Source: Caldicellulosiruptor saccharolyticus DSM 8903 (GTDB taxonomy: Bacteria > Bacillota > Thermoanaerobacteria > Caldicellulosiruptorales > Caldicellulosiruptoraceae). From it: a stretch of DNA of 64,000 nt. Every line of letters begins with the position of its first letter. Position 1 is the first letter of the stretch. The notes under the pieces are model-generated. The model did not search any database and had not been told where the DNA came from. It saw nothing but the letters and a program-made list of their open reading frames with translations. Of this stretch, positions 43,188 through 51,504 are shown in pieces. The translations under genes and the position numbers were made by a program. The stretch covers positions 599,501 through 663,500 of the forward strand of contig NC_009437.1 of NCBI RefSeq assembly GCF_000016545.1. Reading direction: 5' to 3'.

Positions 43188-44692
43188 TTTCGCTATATGA
43201 AAACGAATTTGAGGTCGTAAGGGACGAGCTAAAGTGTATTCGCTGTAAAGTATGTGTGAGACAGTGCGCAAACGAAGTTCATGAATATGATGAAGAAGAA
43301 GACAGAGTGGTTGCAGATTCTTCAAAATGCGTTGCATGCCACAGATGTGTTGTAATGTGCCCAACAAAGGCGCTGACAATCAAAAAGACAGAAAATGCAT
43401 TCAAAGAGAATGCAAACTGGCTACCTTCTTATATAAATGAAATATACAAACAAGCAGAAACAGGCGGGATACTTTTAACTGGTATGGGAAATGACAAGCC
43501 AATACCAATTTACTGGGATAGACTCTTAATAAACGCAAGCCAAGTTACAAATCCGTCGATTGACCCGCTGAGAGAGCCGATGGAGCTTAAAACCTTTATT
43601 GGTAGAAAACCTGACAAGCTTGAGTTTGATGAAAATGGTAATCTTAAAACCAAACTTCCGCCACAGCTTGAGTTAGAAGTACCTATTATGTTTTCTGCAA
43701 TGTCGTTTGGCTCTATTTCACTCAATGCTTGCGAATCTTTGGCGGCAGCAGCAGTTGAGGTAGGAACATACTGGAATACAGGTGAAGGTGGCCTTCATCA
43801 AAAGCTTTACAAGTACAAAGAAAGAGCAATAGTTCAGTGCGCATCAGGAAGATTTGGAGTTGATGTTGACTATTTGAATGCAGGTGCGGCAATTGAGATA
43901 AAGATAGGTCAGGGTGCAAAACCGGGGATTGGCGGGCACCTTCCTGGTGAGAAGGTTGGTGAAGAGGTATCAAGAACAAGGATGATTCCAATTGGTTCTG
44001 ATGCAATCTCACCAGCACCACACCATGATATTTATTCAATTGAAGACTTAAGACAGCTTATTTTTGCGCTAAAAGAGGCAACAAACTACACAAAACCAGT
44101 TGGTGTCAAGATTGCAGCAGTTCACAACGTTGCGGCAATTGCCTCTGGTATTGCAAGAGCTGGCGCTGACTTTATCACAATAGACGGTGTCAGAGGCGGA
44201 ACAGGTGCAGCACCGCTTAGAATAAGAGATAATGTTGGTATACCTATTGAGCTGGCTTTGGCAGCGGTGGACTCAAGACTTAGAGAAGAAGGAATTAGAA
44301 ATCAGGTATCAATCATTGTAGCAGGTTCAATCAGAAACAGCGCAGATGTTGTTAAAGCCATTGCACTTGGTGCTGATGCTGTTTTCATTGGAACAGCAGC
44401 GCTAATTTCCTTGGGGTGCCATGTTTGCCAAAAGTGCCACACTGGAAAGTGCAACTGGGGTATTGCAACACAGGACCCTGTTTTGGTAAAAAGACTAAAT
44501 CCAGAGATTGGTGCAAGAAGAGCAGCAAATCTGCTTCGTGCTTGGGCTCATGAGATAAAAGAGATGCTGGGCCTGATGGGGATAAATGCTTTGGAGAGCT
44601 TGAGAGGAAATAGACTTATGCTAAGGGCAGTTGGGCTTACAGAAAAAGAGATGGAGATCTTAGGTGTGAAGCATGCAGGAGAGGGGGTCTAA
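43184..44692 (+). CDS. Split glutamate synthase, FMN-binding synthase subunit, copy B
   Basis: 502 residues with the N-terminal double ferredoxin motif, the FMN barrel and the CHVCQKCHTGKCNWGI cluster motif. The only residue difference from copy A I find is R to K in that last motif. The first ~510 bases are identical in nucleotide sequence, unlike the flanking genes, which is a sign of recent gene conversion. ATGA overlap with the glutaminase gene is kept. Confidence 0.92.
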   Translation: MISLYENEFEVVRDELKCIRCKVCVRQCANEVHEYDEEEDRVVADSSKCVACHRCVVMCPTKALTIKKTENAFKENANWLPSYINEIYKQAETGGILLTGMGNDKPIPIYWDRLLINASQVTNPSIDPLREPMELKTFIGRKPDKLEFDENGNLKTKLPPQLELEVPIMFSAMSFGSISLNACESLAAAAVEVGTYWNTGEGGLHQKLYKYKERAIVQCASGRFGVDVDYLNAGAAIEIKIGQGAKPGIGGHLPGEKVGEEVSRTRMIPIGSDAISPAPHHDIYSIEDLRQLIFALKEATNYTKPVGVKIAAVHNVAAIASGIARAGADFITIDGVRGGTGAAPLRIRDNVGIPIELALAAVDSRLREEGIRNQVSIIVAGSIRNSADVVKAIALGADAVFIGTAALISLGCHVCQKCHTGKCNWGIATQDPVLVKRLNPEIGARRAANLLRAWAHEIKEMLGLMGINALESLRGNRLMLRAVGLTEKEMEILGVKHAGEGV

Positions 44693-44696
44693 AAAG

Positions 44697-45164
44697 GTGG
44701 CAAAGAAGATATTTCCAAAAGAAGAGGTGTGTGTGGGCTGCCATTTGTGCGAGGTCTATTGTGTGTATGCCCACTCTAAATACAAAAAGCCAACTGTGAA
44801 GGCCCATGAGCTTGTAAAACTTTACAACAAACATAGGGATTTAAAACCAACTCCAAGGATTTTAGTTGAGGAAAAAAGTGGTGAGTGGACAACCTTTGCA
44901 CTGCAATGCAGACATTGCGACGATGCCCCCTGCACTAAAGCTTGTATCACAGGTGCTATGAAAAAGCTTGAAGACGGAAGAGTCATCTGCGATGAGGAAA
45001 AGTGTGTCGGCTGCTGGTCGTGTATAATGGCATGTCCGCACGGGGCAGTAAGGCGTGGGGAGAACAAAAAAGCAGCATCCAAGTGTGATTTGTGCTTAGA
45101 ACTTGGCGAGCCTGCGTGCGTGAAGAACTGCCCGAACGAGGCACTTGTAATCAAAGAGGTGTAA
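44697..45164 (+). CDS. Ferredoxin-type electron-transfer subunit, copy B
   Basis: 155 residues from a GTG start, with all four Cys clusters of copy A (CVGCHLCEVYC, CRHCDDAPCTKAC, CVGCWSCIMAC, CDLCLELGEPACVKNC). Differences are confined to the linker (KAHELVKLYNKHRDLKPTP against KAYELIKLYNKHKDSKPTP). Confidence 0.85.
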   Translation: MAKKIFPKEEVCVGCHLCEVYCVYAHSKYKKPTVKAHELVKLYNKHRDLKPTPRILVEEKSGEWTTFALQCRHCDDAPCTKACITGAMKKLEDGRVICDEEKCVGCWSCIMACPHGAVRRGENKKAASKCDLCLELGEPACVKNCPNEALVIKEV

Positions 45165-45185
45165 AAAAGGGGGAAATGAAGCAAG

Positions 45186-46454
45186 ATGAGATATGTTATA
45201 ATAGGAAACTCTGTTGCAGCCTGTGGCTGTATTGAGGCGATAAGAAAAGTAGATCTCCAAAACCCTATTGTTGTAATCTCAGATGAAAAGTACAGGGTGT
45301 ATTCAAGACCACTTATTTCATACTATCTTGGTGGGAAAGTTGACGAGAACAAGATGTATATAAGGGATGAGGATTATTACGAAAAGAACAAGGTAGAAGC
45401 AATCCTTGGCAAAAGAGCAGTCTCAGTTGACTTCAAAAACAAAGAGGTTGTGCTTGATGATGGAAGTAAAGTAAAATACGATAAGCTCCTTATTGCAACA
45501 GGTGGGAAGCCTTTTGTGCCACTTACAAAAGGATTTGAGCTAAAAAATGTCTTTACATTTATCAAGTTTGACGATGTAAAGGCCATAGATGAGGCTATCA
45601 AGAATGGTGCAAAAAAGGCAACAGTTATTGGTGCGGGACTTTCTGGTCTTAAAGCAGCAGAGGCGCTTATCAAAAGAGGCTTAGAGGTTACAGTTGCTGA
45701 GCTTGCAAACAGGATTTTGGGCTCTATCTTGGATTTAGAGGCATCAAAGATAGTTCAAGATGAACTGGAAAAACACGGGATTGTTTTTAAGCTTGAAACA
45801 TCTGTTGATGAGATAATTGGGGATGGCAAGGTAGAAAAGGTAAGGCTAAAAAACGGTGATGTTTTAGATAGCGACATTGTTGTGTTTGCCATAGGTGTTG
45901 TTCCAAACATTGACTTTTTGAAAGGGACAGAGCTCAAAATCAACCGCGGAATTGTCGTAGATGACCATATGAGGACAAACATTGAAGATGTATATGCAGC
46001 AGGTGACTGCGCAGAGGGGTATGACTGCGTCTATCAGCAGCAAAGAATAATTCCTATCTGGCCAAATGCGTACAATCAGGGCGAGACGGCAGGTTATAAT
46101 ATGGTAGGAGTTGAAAAGACATTTGACAGAGGCTTCCCAATGAACTCTATAGGATTTTTTGATGTGCATATGATAACAGCAGGAATTGTCATGCCAAACT
46201 CAGATGATATAGAGGTACTTGTAAAGCATGATAAGGAAAAAAATAGCTATAGAAAGATTTACATCAAAAATGGTCGTGTTTTAGGGTTTATGTTTATAAA
46301 CTCAATTGACAGAGCTGGTATGATAACAAACATGATAAAAGAGGGCTTAAATGTTGAGAGCATAAAGCACAGACTCCTTGACGATGATTTTGGATACTTA
46401 GATTTGCCAAAAGAGCTGAGGCAAGAGAAGATTTTAGGGGGTGCAAAAGCTTAA
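45186..46454 (+). CDS. FAD/NAD(P)H oxidoreductase subunit, copy B
   Basis: 422 residues, same FAD (IGNSVAACG, VYAAGDCAEG) and NAD(P)H (VIGAGLSGLKAAEAL) motifs as copy A. More substitutions than the synthase subunit, including V to A after the NAD site (EVTVAELANR) and N to D near residue 206, but no cofactor residue is lost. Confidence 0.88.
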   Translation: MRYVIIGNSVAACGCIEAIRKVDLQNPIVVISDEKYRVYSRPLISYYLGGKVDENKMYIRDEDYYEKNKVEAILGKRAVSVDFKNKEVVLDDGSKVKYDKLLIATGGKPFVPLTKGFELKNVFTFIKFDDVKAIDEAIKNGAKKATVIGAGLSGLKAAEALIKRGLEVTVAELANRILGSILDLEASKIVQDELEKHGIVFKLETSVDEIIGDGKVEKVRLKNGDVLDSDIVVFAIGVVPNIDFLKGTELKINRGIVVDDHMRTNIEDVYAAGDCAEGYDCVYQQQRIIPIWPNAYNQGETAGYNMVGVEKTFDRGFPMNSIGFFDVHMITAGIVMPNSDDIEVLVKHDKEKNSYRKIYIKNGRVLGFMFINSIDRAGMITNMIKEGLNVESIKHRLLDDDFGYLDLPKELRQEKILGGAKA

Positions 46455-46455
46455 A

Positions 46456-47211
46456 ATGGCAGAGAGGGGTAAACTTACAATAGATGCAAAGGGTATACAC
46501 TACAAAGAACTCAATGAGATGATTGAAAATGCCCTAAATGAGGGGTATAAACAGATAGATTTGATAAACGTAAACGGTCAACGCTATATAGGTGATGGGC
46601 TGACTTTTCCAGACAGAAAACTTAACATCTATGGCACCCCTGGCAATGATATGGCAGCCTTTATGAACGGGCTTACAATAGAGGTTTTTGCAAACGGTCA
46701 AGACGGTATTGGCAATACTATGAACGCAGGCAAAATCATAGTTCATGGCTCAGCAGGGGATATTATAGGCTATGGTATGCGCGGTGGCGAGATATTTATT
46801 AAAGGCGATGTTGGATACAGAGTTGGAATTCACATGAAAGAGTATATGGACAAAGTGCCTGTACTTGTTGTCGGTGGCAAGGCAGGAGATTTTTTGGGTG
46901 AGTACATGGCAGGTGGAAGGATTATTGTACTTGGCCTTACTTTAAAGGAAGATGAGGAGATAACAGGGCTTTATTGTGGAACTGGTATGCATGGCGGAGT
47001 CATGTATTTAAGAGGCCAGCTTCAGCCGTATCAGCTGGGAAAAGAAGTGAAGATAGTTGATATGGAGGAAGAAGATTACAAGTTTATAGACAAATACGTA
47101 ACAGAGTTTGTAAAATACTTTGGCTACAGCAAAGAATTTATAATGTCAAAGCCGTTTTATAAGCTAATCCCATACAACAAGCGTCCTTACGGAAAACTCT
47201 ATGCTTATTAA
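46456..47211 (+). CDS. Split glutamate synthase, GXGXG-domain subunit, copy B
   Basis: 251 residues, ATG one base after the previous stop as in copy A. The glycine-repeat beta-helix is intact; changes cluster at the N-terminus (MAERGKLTIDAKGIHY against MADKQKLTIDAKGVHY) and at KEYMDKVPVLVV. Ends before the hairpin at 47229. Confidence 0.9.
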   Translation: MAERGKLTIDAKGIHYKELNEMIENALNEGYKQIDLINVNGQRYIGDGLTFPDRKLNIYGTPGNDMAAFMNGLTIEVFANGQDGIGNTMNAGKIIVHGSAGDIIGYGMRGGEIFIKGDVGYRVGIHMKEYMDKVPVLVVGGKAGDFLGEYMAGGRIIVLGLTLKEDEEITGLYCGTGMHGGVMYLRGQLQPYQLGKEVKIVDMEEEDYKFIDKYVTEFVKYFGYSKEFIMSKPFYKLIPYNKRPYGKLYAY

Positions 47212-47228
47212 TAAAAGATTTTTTAGGT

Positions 47229-47260
47229 GGCCAGTGGTAATTTTGTTTTTGCCATTGGCC
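47229..47260 (+). terminator. Hairpin terminator after glutamate synthase operon (copy B)
   Basis: GGCCAGTGGTAA/TTGCCATTGGCC stem identical to copy A, followed by an AT-rich tail with T-runs. Confidence 0.6.
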
Positions 47261-47298
47261 GATTTATATTATTTTTCTCAAAATAGGGGGTTTTGCTT

Positions 47299-47787
47299 TT
47301 GGATATTGAAAAGATTTTATTTGAAATGATAAAATACTTTAAAGCGGACGTGCGAAGAATAAACCATGCAATAAAGGTATTATCATTTGCAAGGCTGATT
47401 GGCAAAATGGAAGGGTTAGATGAAAGTAAGCAGCAGATTTTAGAAATAGCAGCTATACTTCATGACATTGGGATAAAGGTTTGTGAGCAAAAGTATGGTT
47501 CTAGTGCTGGGCATCTTCAAGAAATAGAAGGACCAGAGGTTGCAAAAAGTATTTTAGATGGCTTTGATATAGACCAAAAAACATTAGAAAGAATTCTTTT
47601 TTTAATTGGCAATCATCATTCCTATCACAAGATAGATGATATAGATTTTCAGATTTTAGTAGAGGCTGATTTTATTGTAAATATCTACGAAGATGAGATG
47701 TCAAAAGAGGCTATAAAGCAGGTCAAGGAAAAATACTTTAAGACAAAAACAGCTACAGCGCTTCTTGGAACCATGTTTGAGGTGTAA
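47299..47787 (+). CDS. HD-domain phosphohydrolase (copy B)
   Basis: 162 residues aligned end to end with copy A, keeping NHAIKV, AAILHDIGIKVCEQ and LIGNHHSYHK. The start codon is TTG at 47299 (AGGGGGT 7 bases upstream), where copy A has ATG, so expression may differ. This is the most diverged pair of the duplication, with scattered changes such as KTDVRR/KADVRR and HFQEIE/HLQEIE. Confidence 0.8.
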   Translation: MDIEKILFEMIKYFKADVRRINHAIKVLSFARLIGKMEGLDESKQQILEIAAILHDIGIKVCEQKYGSSAGHLQEIEGPEVAKSILDGFDIDQKTLERILFLIGNHHSYHKIDDIDFQILVEADFIVNIYEDEMSKEAIKQVKEKYFKTKTATALLGTMFEV

Positions 47788-47890
47788 GACTTAAGCATAA
47801 GGTAGTAGTTTGGCAGCACGGTCAACAGCAAAAGTGCGTGTTGGCCTTGAAAAAATAAAAAATGTAGGATGGTAGGAGGGGAAAAATTGT

Positions 47891-49456
47891 ATGGACTTTT
47901 TTCTAAGTAGTTTGCCAATCTTGCTGGTTTTAGTGCTTCTTATCTTTATGAAAAAGACTGCAGACTTTGCAGGGCTTGTCGGGTGGATTGCAACAGCCTT
48001 GATTGCAATCTTTTATTTTAACACCTCATTTGATGTTGTGGTAAAATCATCCATTATGGGCTTTTTAGCAGCACTTCCTGTGTCTTTGGTTGTTGTCACA
48101 TCAATTTTACAGCTCAATATCATGGAATCAGCAGGTGCTATGAAGAGAATTATTGTGTTTATAAAAGGACTATCTAAGGATGACAAGGTATTTCAGGCGC
48201 TTATTTTAAACGTTGGTTTTGGAACATTTTTGGCAGCAACAGGTGCAGTACCTGTAACAGTTCTACCACCAATCTTGATTGGGCTTGGGTATTCGACATT
48301 TGCTGCAATTGCCCTGTCTGCAGTTGGGTTTGATGCGCTTTGTACATATGCCCTATTGGGTACGCCTCTAGTTGTATTTTCTCAGATTGCAAATATTGAT
48401 TTGATAACATCTGCAAGGTATTTCTTGCCCTTTGTTGGGGTTGTTTCTTTTACAATCTCACTTGCCATGCTTTTTATAATCGGCAATAGCAAGTTTGTCA
48501 AAAGAGGATTTATTCCTGCTATAATTGTAGGCTTGGCTTCGTATGCAGCTGCAGAGCTTGCAATCTTGGTAAAAGCACCTGTTATAACAGGTATCTTTGC
48601 AGGGATTTTGATAATGCTTGTGATGATGCTGATTTTAAAGCTTATTGGCAAAAAGGTCTACGACTCAAGTCATTTTACAGACGAAGACAGGAAAACTGAA
48701 AAGACAATGGGTATTGTAAAGGCAGTCTCGCCTTGGATTTTACTGGTTATTTTTATTCTCATAACAAATCTCATAACACCAATCAGAGAATTTCTTTACG
48801 ACAAGCTCTCAATGCCTGTTGAGGTAATGAAAGGGCCAAAGATAAAGCCAATTTTCACAAGAGTTTTGTGGCAGTCTTACACATGGATTATGATTTCGAC
48901 AATAATTTCCATATTCATATTCAAGATGGATAAAACTGCACTCAAGAATGCTTGGGACAAGACAAAATCGAGGATTCCAAAACCTTTCTGGTCATCAACA
49001 GTGTTTTTCTTAATGGCATATGTTATGATGTACTCAGGTTATCAAAAGACAGACACTGGTTATGATCTTTTGAACAAGGCACACAACATAGTGTATGTCT
49101 TAGCAGAATACTCAGCAAAAGGCTTTAAAGGTGCATATGCATTCATAGCTCCTTACTTAGGGATTTTAGGTGGATTTATTACAGGAACAGAAACCTCAAC
49201 AGTTGCGATGTTTGCAAAATATACAATTGAAACTTCAAAACTTTTAGGACTTTCACCACTTTTGATGGTAGCAGCTGTTGCGTTTGGCGGTGGGCTTGCC
49301 TCAGGGATTTCACCGTCAAAACTTCAAAACGCTGCTGCTGCAATTGATGCAATTGGTGAGGAGTCAAAGGTGCTAAGAACAACACTTATAATTTCGCTTA
49401 TAATGGCTTTTATTGCTGGGATAATAAGCTTTTTACTGAGAGGATATGTAATTTAA
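47891..49456 (+). CDS. lldP: L-lactate permease family transporter
   Basis: A 521-residue polytopic membrane protein with about 13 hydrophobic segments. The family-specific segment NVGFGTFLAATGAVPVTVLPPILIGLGYS (residues ~103-131) and the C-terminal GFITGTETSTVAMFAKYT followed by GGGLASGISPSKLQNAAAAI identify the LctP/LldP family, which moves lactate or glycolate with protons. ATG after AGGAGGGG. It follows copy B of the glutamate synthase segment by about 100 bases and has its own terminator downstream. No lactate dehydrogenase or utilisation gene is next to it. Confidence 0.88.
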   Translation: MDFFLSSLPILLVLVLLIFMKKTADFAGLVGWIATALIAIFYFNTSFDVVVKSSIMGFLAALPVSLVVVTSILQLNIMESAGAMKRIIVFIKGLSKDDKVFQALILNVGFGTFLAATGAVPVTVLPPILIGLGYSTFAAIALSAVGFDALCTYALLGTPLVVFSQIANIDLITSARYFLPFVGVVSFTISLAMLFIIGNSKFVKRGFIPAIIVGLASYAAAELAILVKAPVITGIFAGILIMLVMMLILKLIGKKVYDSSHFTDEDRKTEKTMGIVKAVSPWILLVIFILITNLITPIREFLYDKLSMPVEVMKGPKIKPIFTRVLWQSYTWIMISTIISIFIFKMDKTALKNAWDKTKSRIPKPFWSSTVFFLMAYVMMYSGYQKTDTGYDLLNKAHNIVYVLAEYSAKGFKGAYAFIAPYLGILGGFITGTETSTVAMFAKYTIETSKLLGLSPLLMVAAVAFGGGLASGISPSKLQNAAAAIDAIGEESKVLRTTLIISLIMAFIAGIISFLLRGYVI

Positions 49457-49802
49457 TAGAGGAGAATAATTAGGTAGATTCCTAATTTCATTATTTTAAA
49501 AAAGAAAAACTTGTTTAAAAATCAGTAATTCTGATTATTAAGATAAGAGCTATTCTAAAAATGGATAGCTCATTTTTTTTTAATAAGAGTATAGATTTAA
49601 ATTATCTTAAACACTATACTACTTCCTTTTGCTAACACTTAATTTTTATTGCAGGAATTTTTTAGGACAATTATAAACATAGTGGCATTGAATGCCGTAA
49701 TTAACACATTTACAATTATTGCCACATTCATTGTAAGTGGGTATAGCCGGTTTTCAACTTCATCGGAGATTTTGATAAAGTTTAGCTCAATCTTGCCAAA
49801 CT
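49457..49802 (+). other. Intergenic region with minus-strand gene debris
   Basis: Contains the terminator at 49547. On the minus strand (about 49660-49790) a short frame reads ENRLYPLTMNVAIIVNVLITAF, a probable leftover of a membrane protein. No intact gene. Confidence 0.4.
49547..49582 (+). terminator. Hairpin terminator after lactate permease
   Basis: GAGCTAT pairs with ATAGCTC around an 11-base loop, then a run of nine or more T. Confidence 0.75.
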
Positions 49803-50240
49803 ATCGATATAAGAATGCCAGTTGAAGATGGTATTGCGGGGTCAAAAAATATAAAGGCTGAGTTTCCGAAAATAAAGGTGATAGTTCTCACAACATTCAA
49901 AGATGATGAGTTCATCAAAGGTGCAATTTTTTATGGTGCTGATGGATATGTGCTAAAAAGTAGCTCTTCTGAGAACTTAGTAGAGTCAATCAAGGCAGTC
50001 TTACAAGACAAGTTTGTGCTTGCCAAAGAGATTGCAAAGGCTTTGCCAAGGTTTTTAAATGAAGAAAGTAGGATGGGCGGCTTAAAAAAGTTTGATTTAA
50101 CAGGAAAAAAAGAGATTTTAAAACTTGTTGCAGGAGGCTTTTCAAATAAAGAAATAGCAAAAAGCCCTCTTTTTAACAGAGGGCACAGTGAGAAATTACA
50201 TATCAGTTTTGCTTGAGAAGTTAAATTTAGAAAAATAGGA
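49803..50240 (+). pseudogene. NarL/LuxR-type response regulator remnant
   Basis: The frame starts inside a receiver domain at IDIRMPVEDGI, which holds the phospho-acceptor Asp, then VIVLTTFKDDEFIKGAIFYGADGYVLKSSS. About 50 N-terminal residues are missing. In the LuxR helix-turn-helix (LKLVAGGFSNKEIAK) a frameshift at about 50160 diverts the frame; the other frame continues ALFLTEGTVRNYISVLLEKLNLE. Both ends are broken, so it is not functional. No histidine kinase is nearby. Confidence 0.8.
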
Positions 50241-50292
50241 CCCAGCTTGCAGTATTTTATTATAGAAATTTTAAATAGAGCTCGCCTAATTT

Positions 50293-51198
50293 CTAAGAGG
50301 TTAATTCTTTTTCCTCGATATTAATATTAGGGAGTGTTTCAATCATGTTTTTATCAATTTGAGGAATTTTTACCTTTTCTCCAATTTCGAGAACTTCTGA
50401 TGATGACTTAACAAGGTATGGCTGGTTGTTTACATTTATGGTATAAAAAGATTCCATTAAGCGAATACTTTTGTCTTTTTTATCGATAAAATAAACATTA
50501 ACAAGGTCACTGAATTTGAACTGAGCTAAAAACATATCAAGTTGTTTTTCCCACGTCTTCATATCATTTGATGAATATTTAGGATTTAAAATCTTTAGTC
50601 TTTCAAGGGAGTACGACTTTAGATACTCTTTCATTATACCTTCAAAGTATTTAGCAGGTACTTGGACCTTGACTTTGTATACAGGGATCTTTGTGTTGTT
50701 GGTATTCAAATAGGTCTCGTTAATTACTGTTTTTTGTTTTAAAACAAGCTCATAAATCTTTTTTTCTCTTTTTTCAAAAACTGGATTTATCTCAGACAGC
50801 CCCGAAGAAGCAAAAAATAACTTATACATCTGGCTATTTTCTGGAACTTCACAGAAAATAAGAGAGTCTGCTGGACTTTTAATGTAAAGCTTTTTATCTT
50901 TAACAAAATATATAGTATCATCTGTTTGAGAAATGATATAGATTTGATTGTTTTTCCTATCTAAAATCAGTTCTTCCTGATAGCTCAATAGTCCAAGTTC
51001 ATAGTTTTCGGGATTTATTACGGTTTTTTGTTTATACCTTATTTTGGAGGCTTTATTTAAATTATCTAAAGCATCTCTTAAAGAAACATTAGGTACTGTT
51101 GTTTTAGTCTGGGCAATTACAATAGAAGCTTGATACGAAATTGTTAAAAGGCAAATTGAAAGAAGAATGGATAATACTGAGGCAATTTTCTTTCTCAT
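50293..51198 (-). CDS. Exported protein, LolA-like fold possible, function unknown
   Basis: A 301-residue protein with a clear signal peptide (MRKKIASVLSILLSICLLTI, cleavage probably after the SIVIAQ region near residue 30). The rest is rich in beta-strand-like alternation (YELGLLSYQEELILDRKNNQIYIIS, KKLYIKSPADSLIFCEVPE) reminiscent of LolA/LppX-type lipoprotein-handling folds found in Gram-positive exported proteins. There is no lipobox Cys. Single-gene unit, divergent from the GH3 gene. I cannot name a function. Confidence 0.6.
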   Translation of the reverse strand: MRKKIASVLSILLSICLLTISYQASIVIAQTKTTVPNVSLRDALDNLNKASKIRYKQKTVINPENYELGLLSYQEELILDRKNNQIYIISQTDDTIYFVKDKKLYIKSPADSLIFCEVPENSQMYKLFFASSGLSEINPVFEKREKKIYELVLKQKTVINETYLNTNNTKIPVYKVKVQVPAKYFEGIMKEYLKSYSLERLKILNPKYSSNDMKTWEKQLDMFLAQFKFSDLVNVYFIDKKDKSIRLMESFYTINVNNQPYLVKSSSEVLEIGEKVKIPQIDKNMIETLPNINIEEKELTS

Positions 51199-51301
51199 GG
51201 TTAATTTCCTCCCTTACGTAGATAATTTGTAAATTTTCTCAAAGAATTATAACATCCAGTAGAAAATAATTCAATTCCTATTTTTACATGTCAATTTCTT
51301 A

Positions 51302-51330
51302 TTGAAGTTGTTTACTAGAACTGATATAAT
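51302..51330 (+). promoter_or_regulatory. Promoter of GH3 glycosidase gene
   Basis: TTGAAG at 51302-51307, a 17-base spacer and a perfect TATAAT at 51325-51330. The long leader (~165 bases) contains a GTAACTTTT/AAAAGTTAC palindrome at about 51360-51379. Confidence 0.7.
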
Positions 51331-51398
51331 AAATATGCACACATTGTAGAGTGTGATAATGTAACTTTTAAAAAGTTACATTTAATTTTTAATTTATT

Positions 51399-51412
51399 TG
51401 AAACCGTTTTCT
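51399..51412 (+). promoter_or_regulatory. Catabolite-response-element-like site
   Basis: TGAAACCGTTTTCT matches the Firmicute cre consensus TGWAANCGNTNWCA at every position but the last. It lies about 70 bases downstream of the -10 box of the GH3 gene, where bound CcpA or another LacI-family repressor would act as a roadblock. Fits sugar-controlled expression of a glycosidase. Confidence 0.55.
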
Positions 51413-51504
51413 AAATTCAATTTTGTTTGATTTTATTTGGTATCTACCCCCAGCACATTTTTTTAAACCTTTTAAAATCCAAAAAATTGGAGGTGTTTTA
51501 AAAA

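Larger units (their letters stand above)
41139..47848 (+). repeat. Large duplication, copy B
   Basis: Second copy of the segment at 6380-13101, including regulatory sites, five synthase genes and HD gene in the same order. It continues into the lactate permease, which copy A lacks, so this may be the original chromosomal context. Confidence 0.9.
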
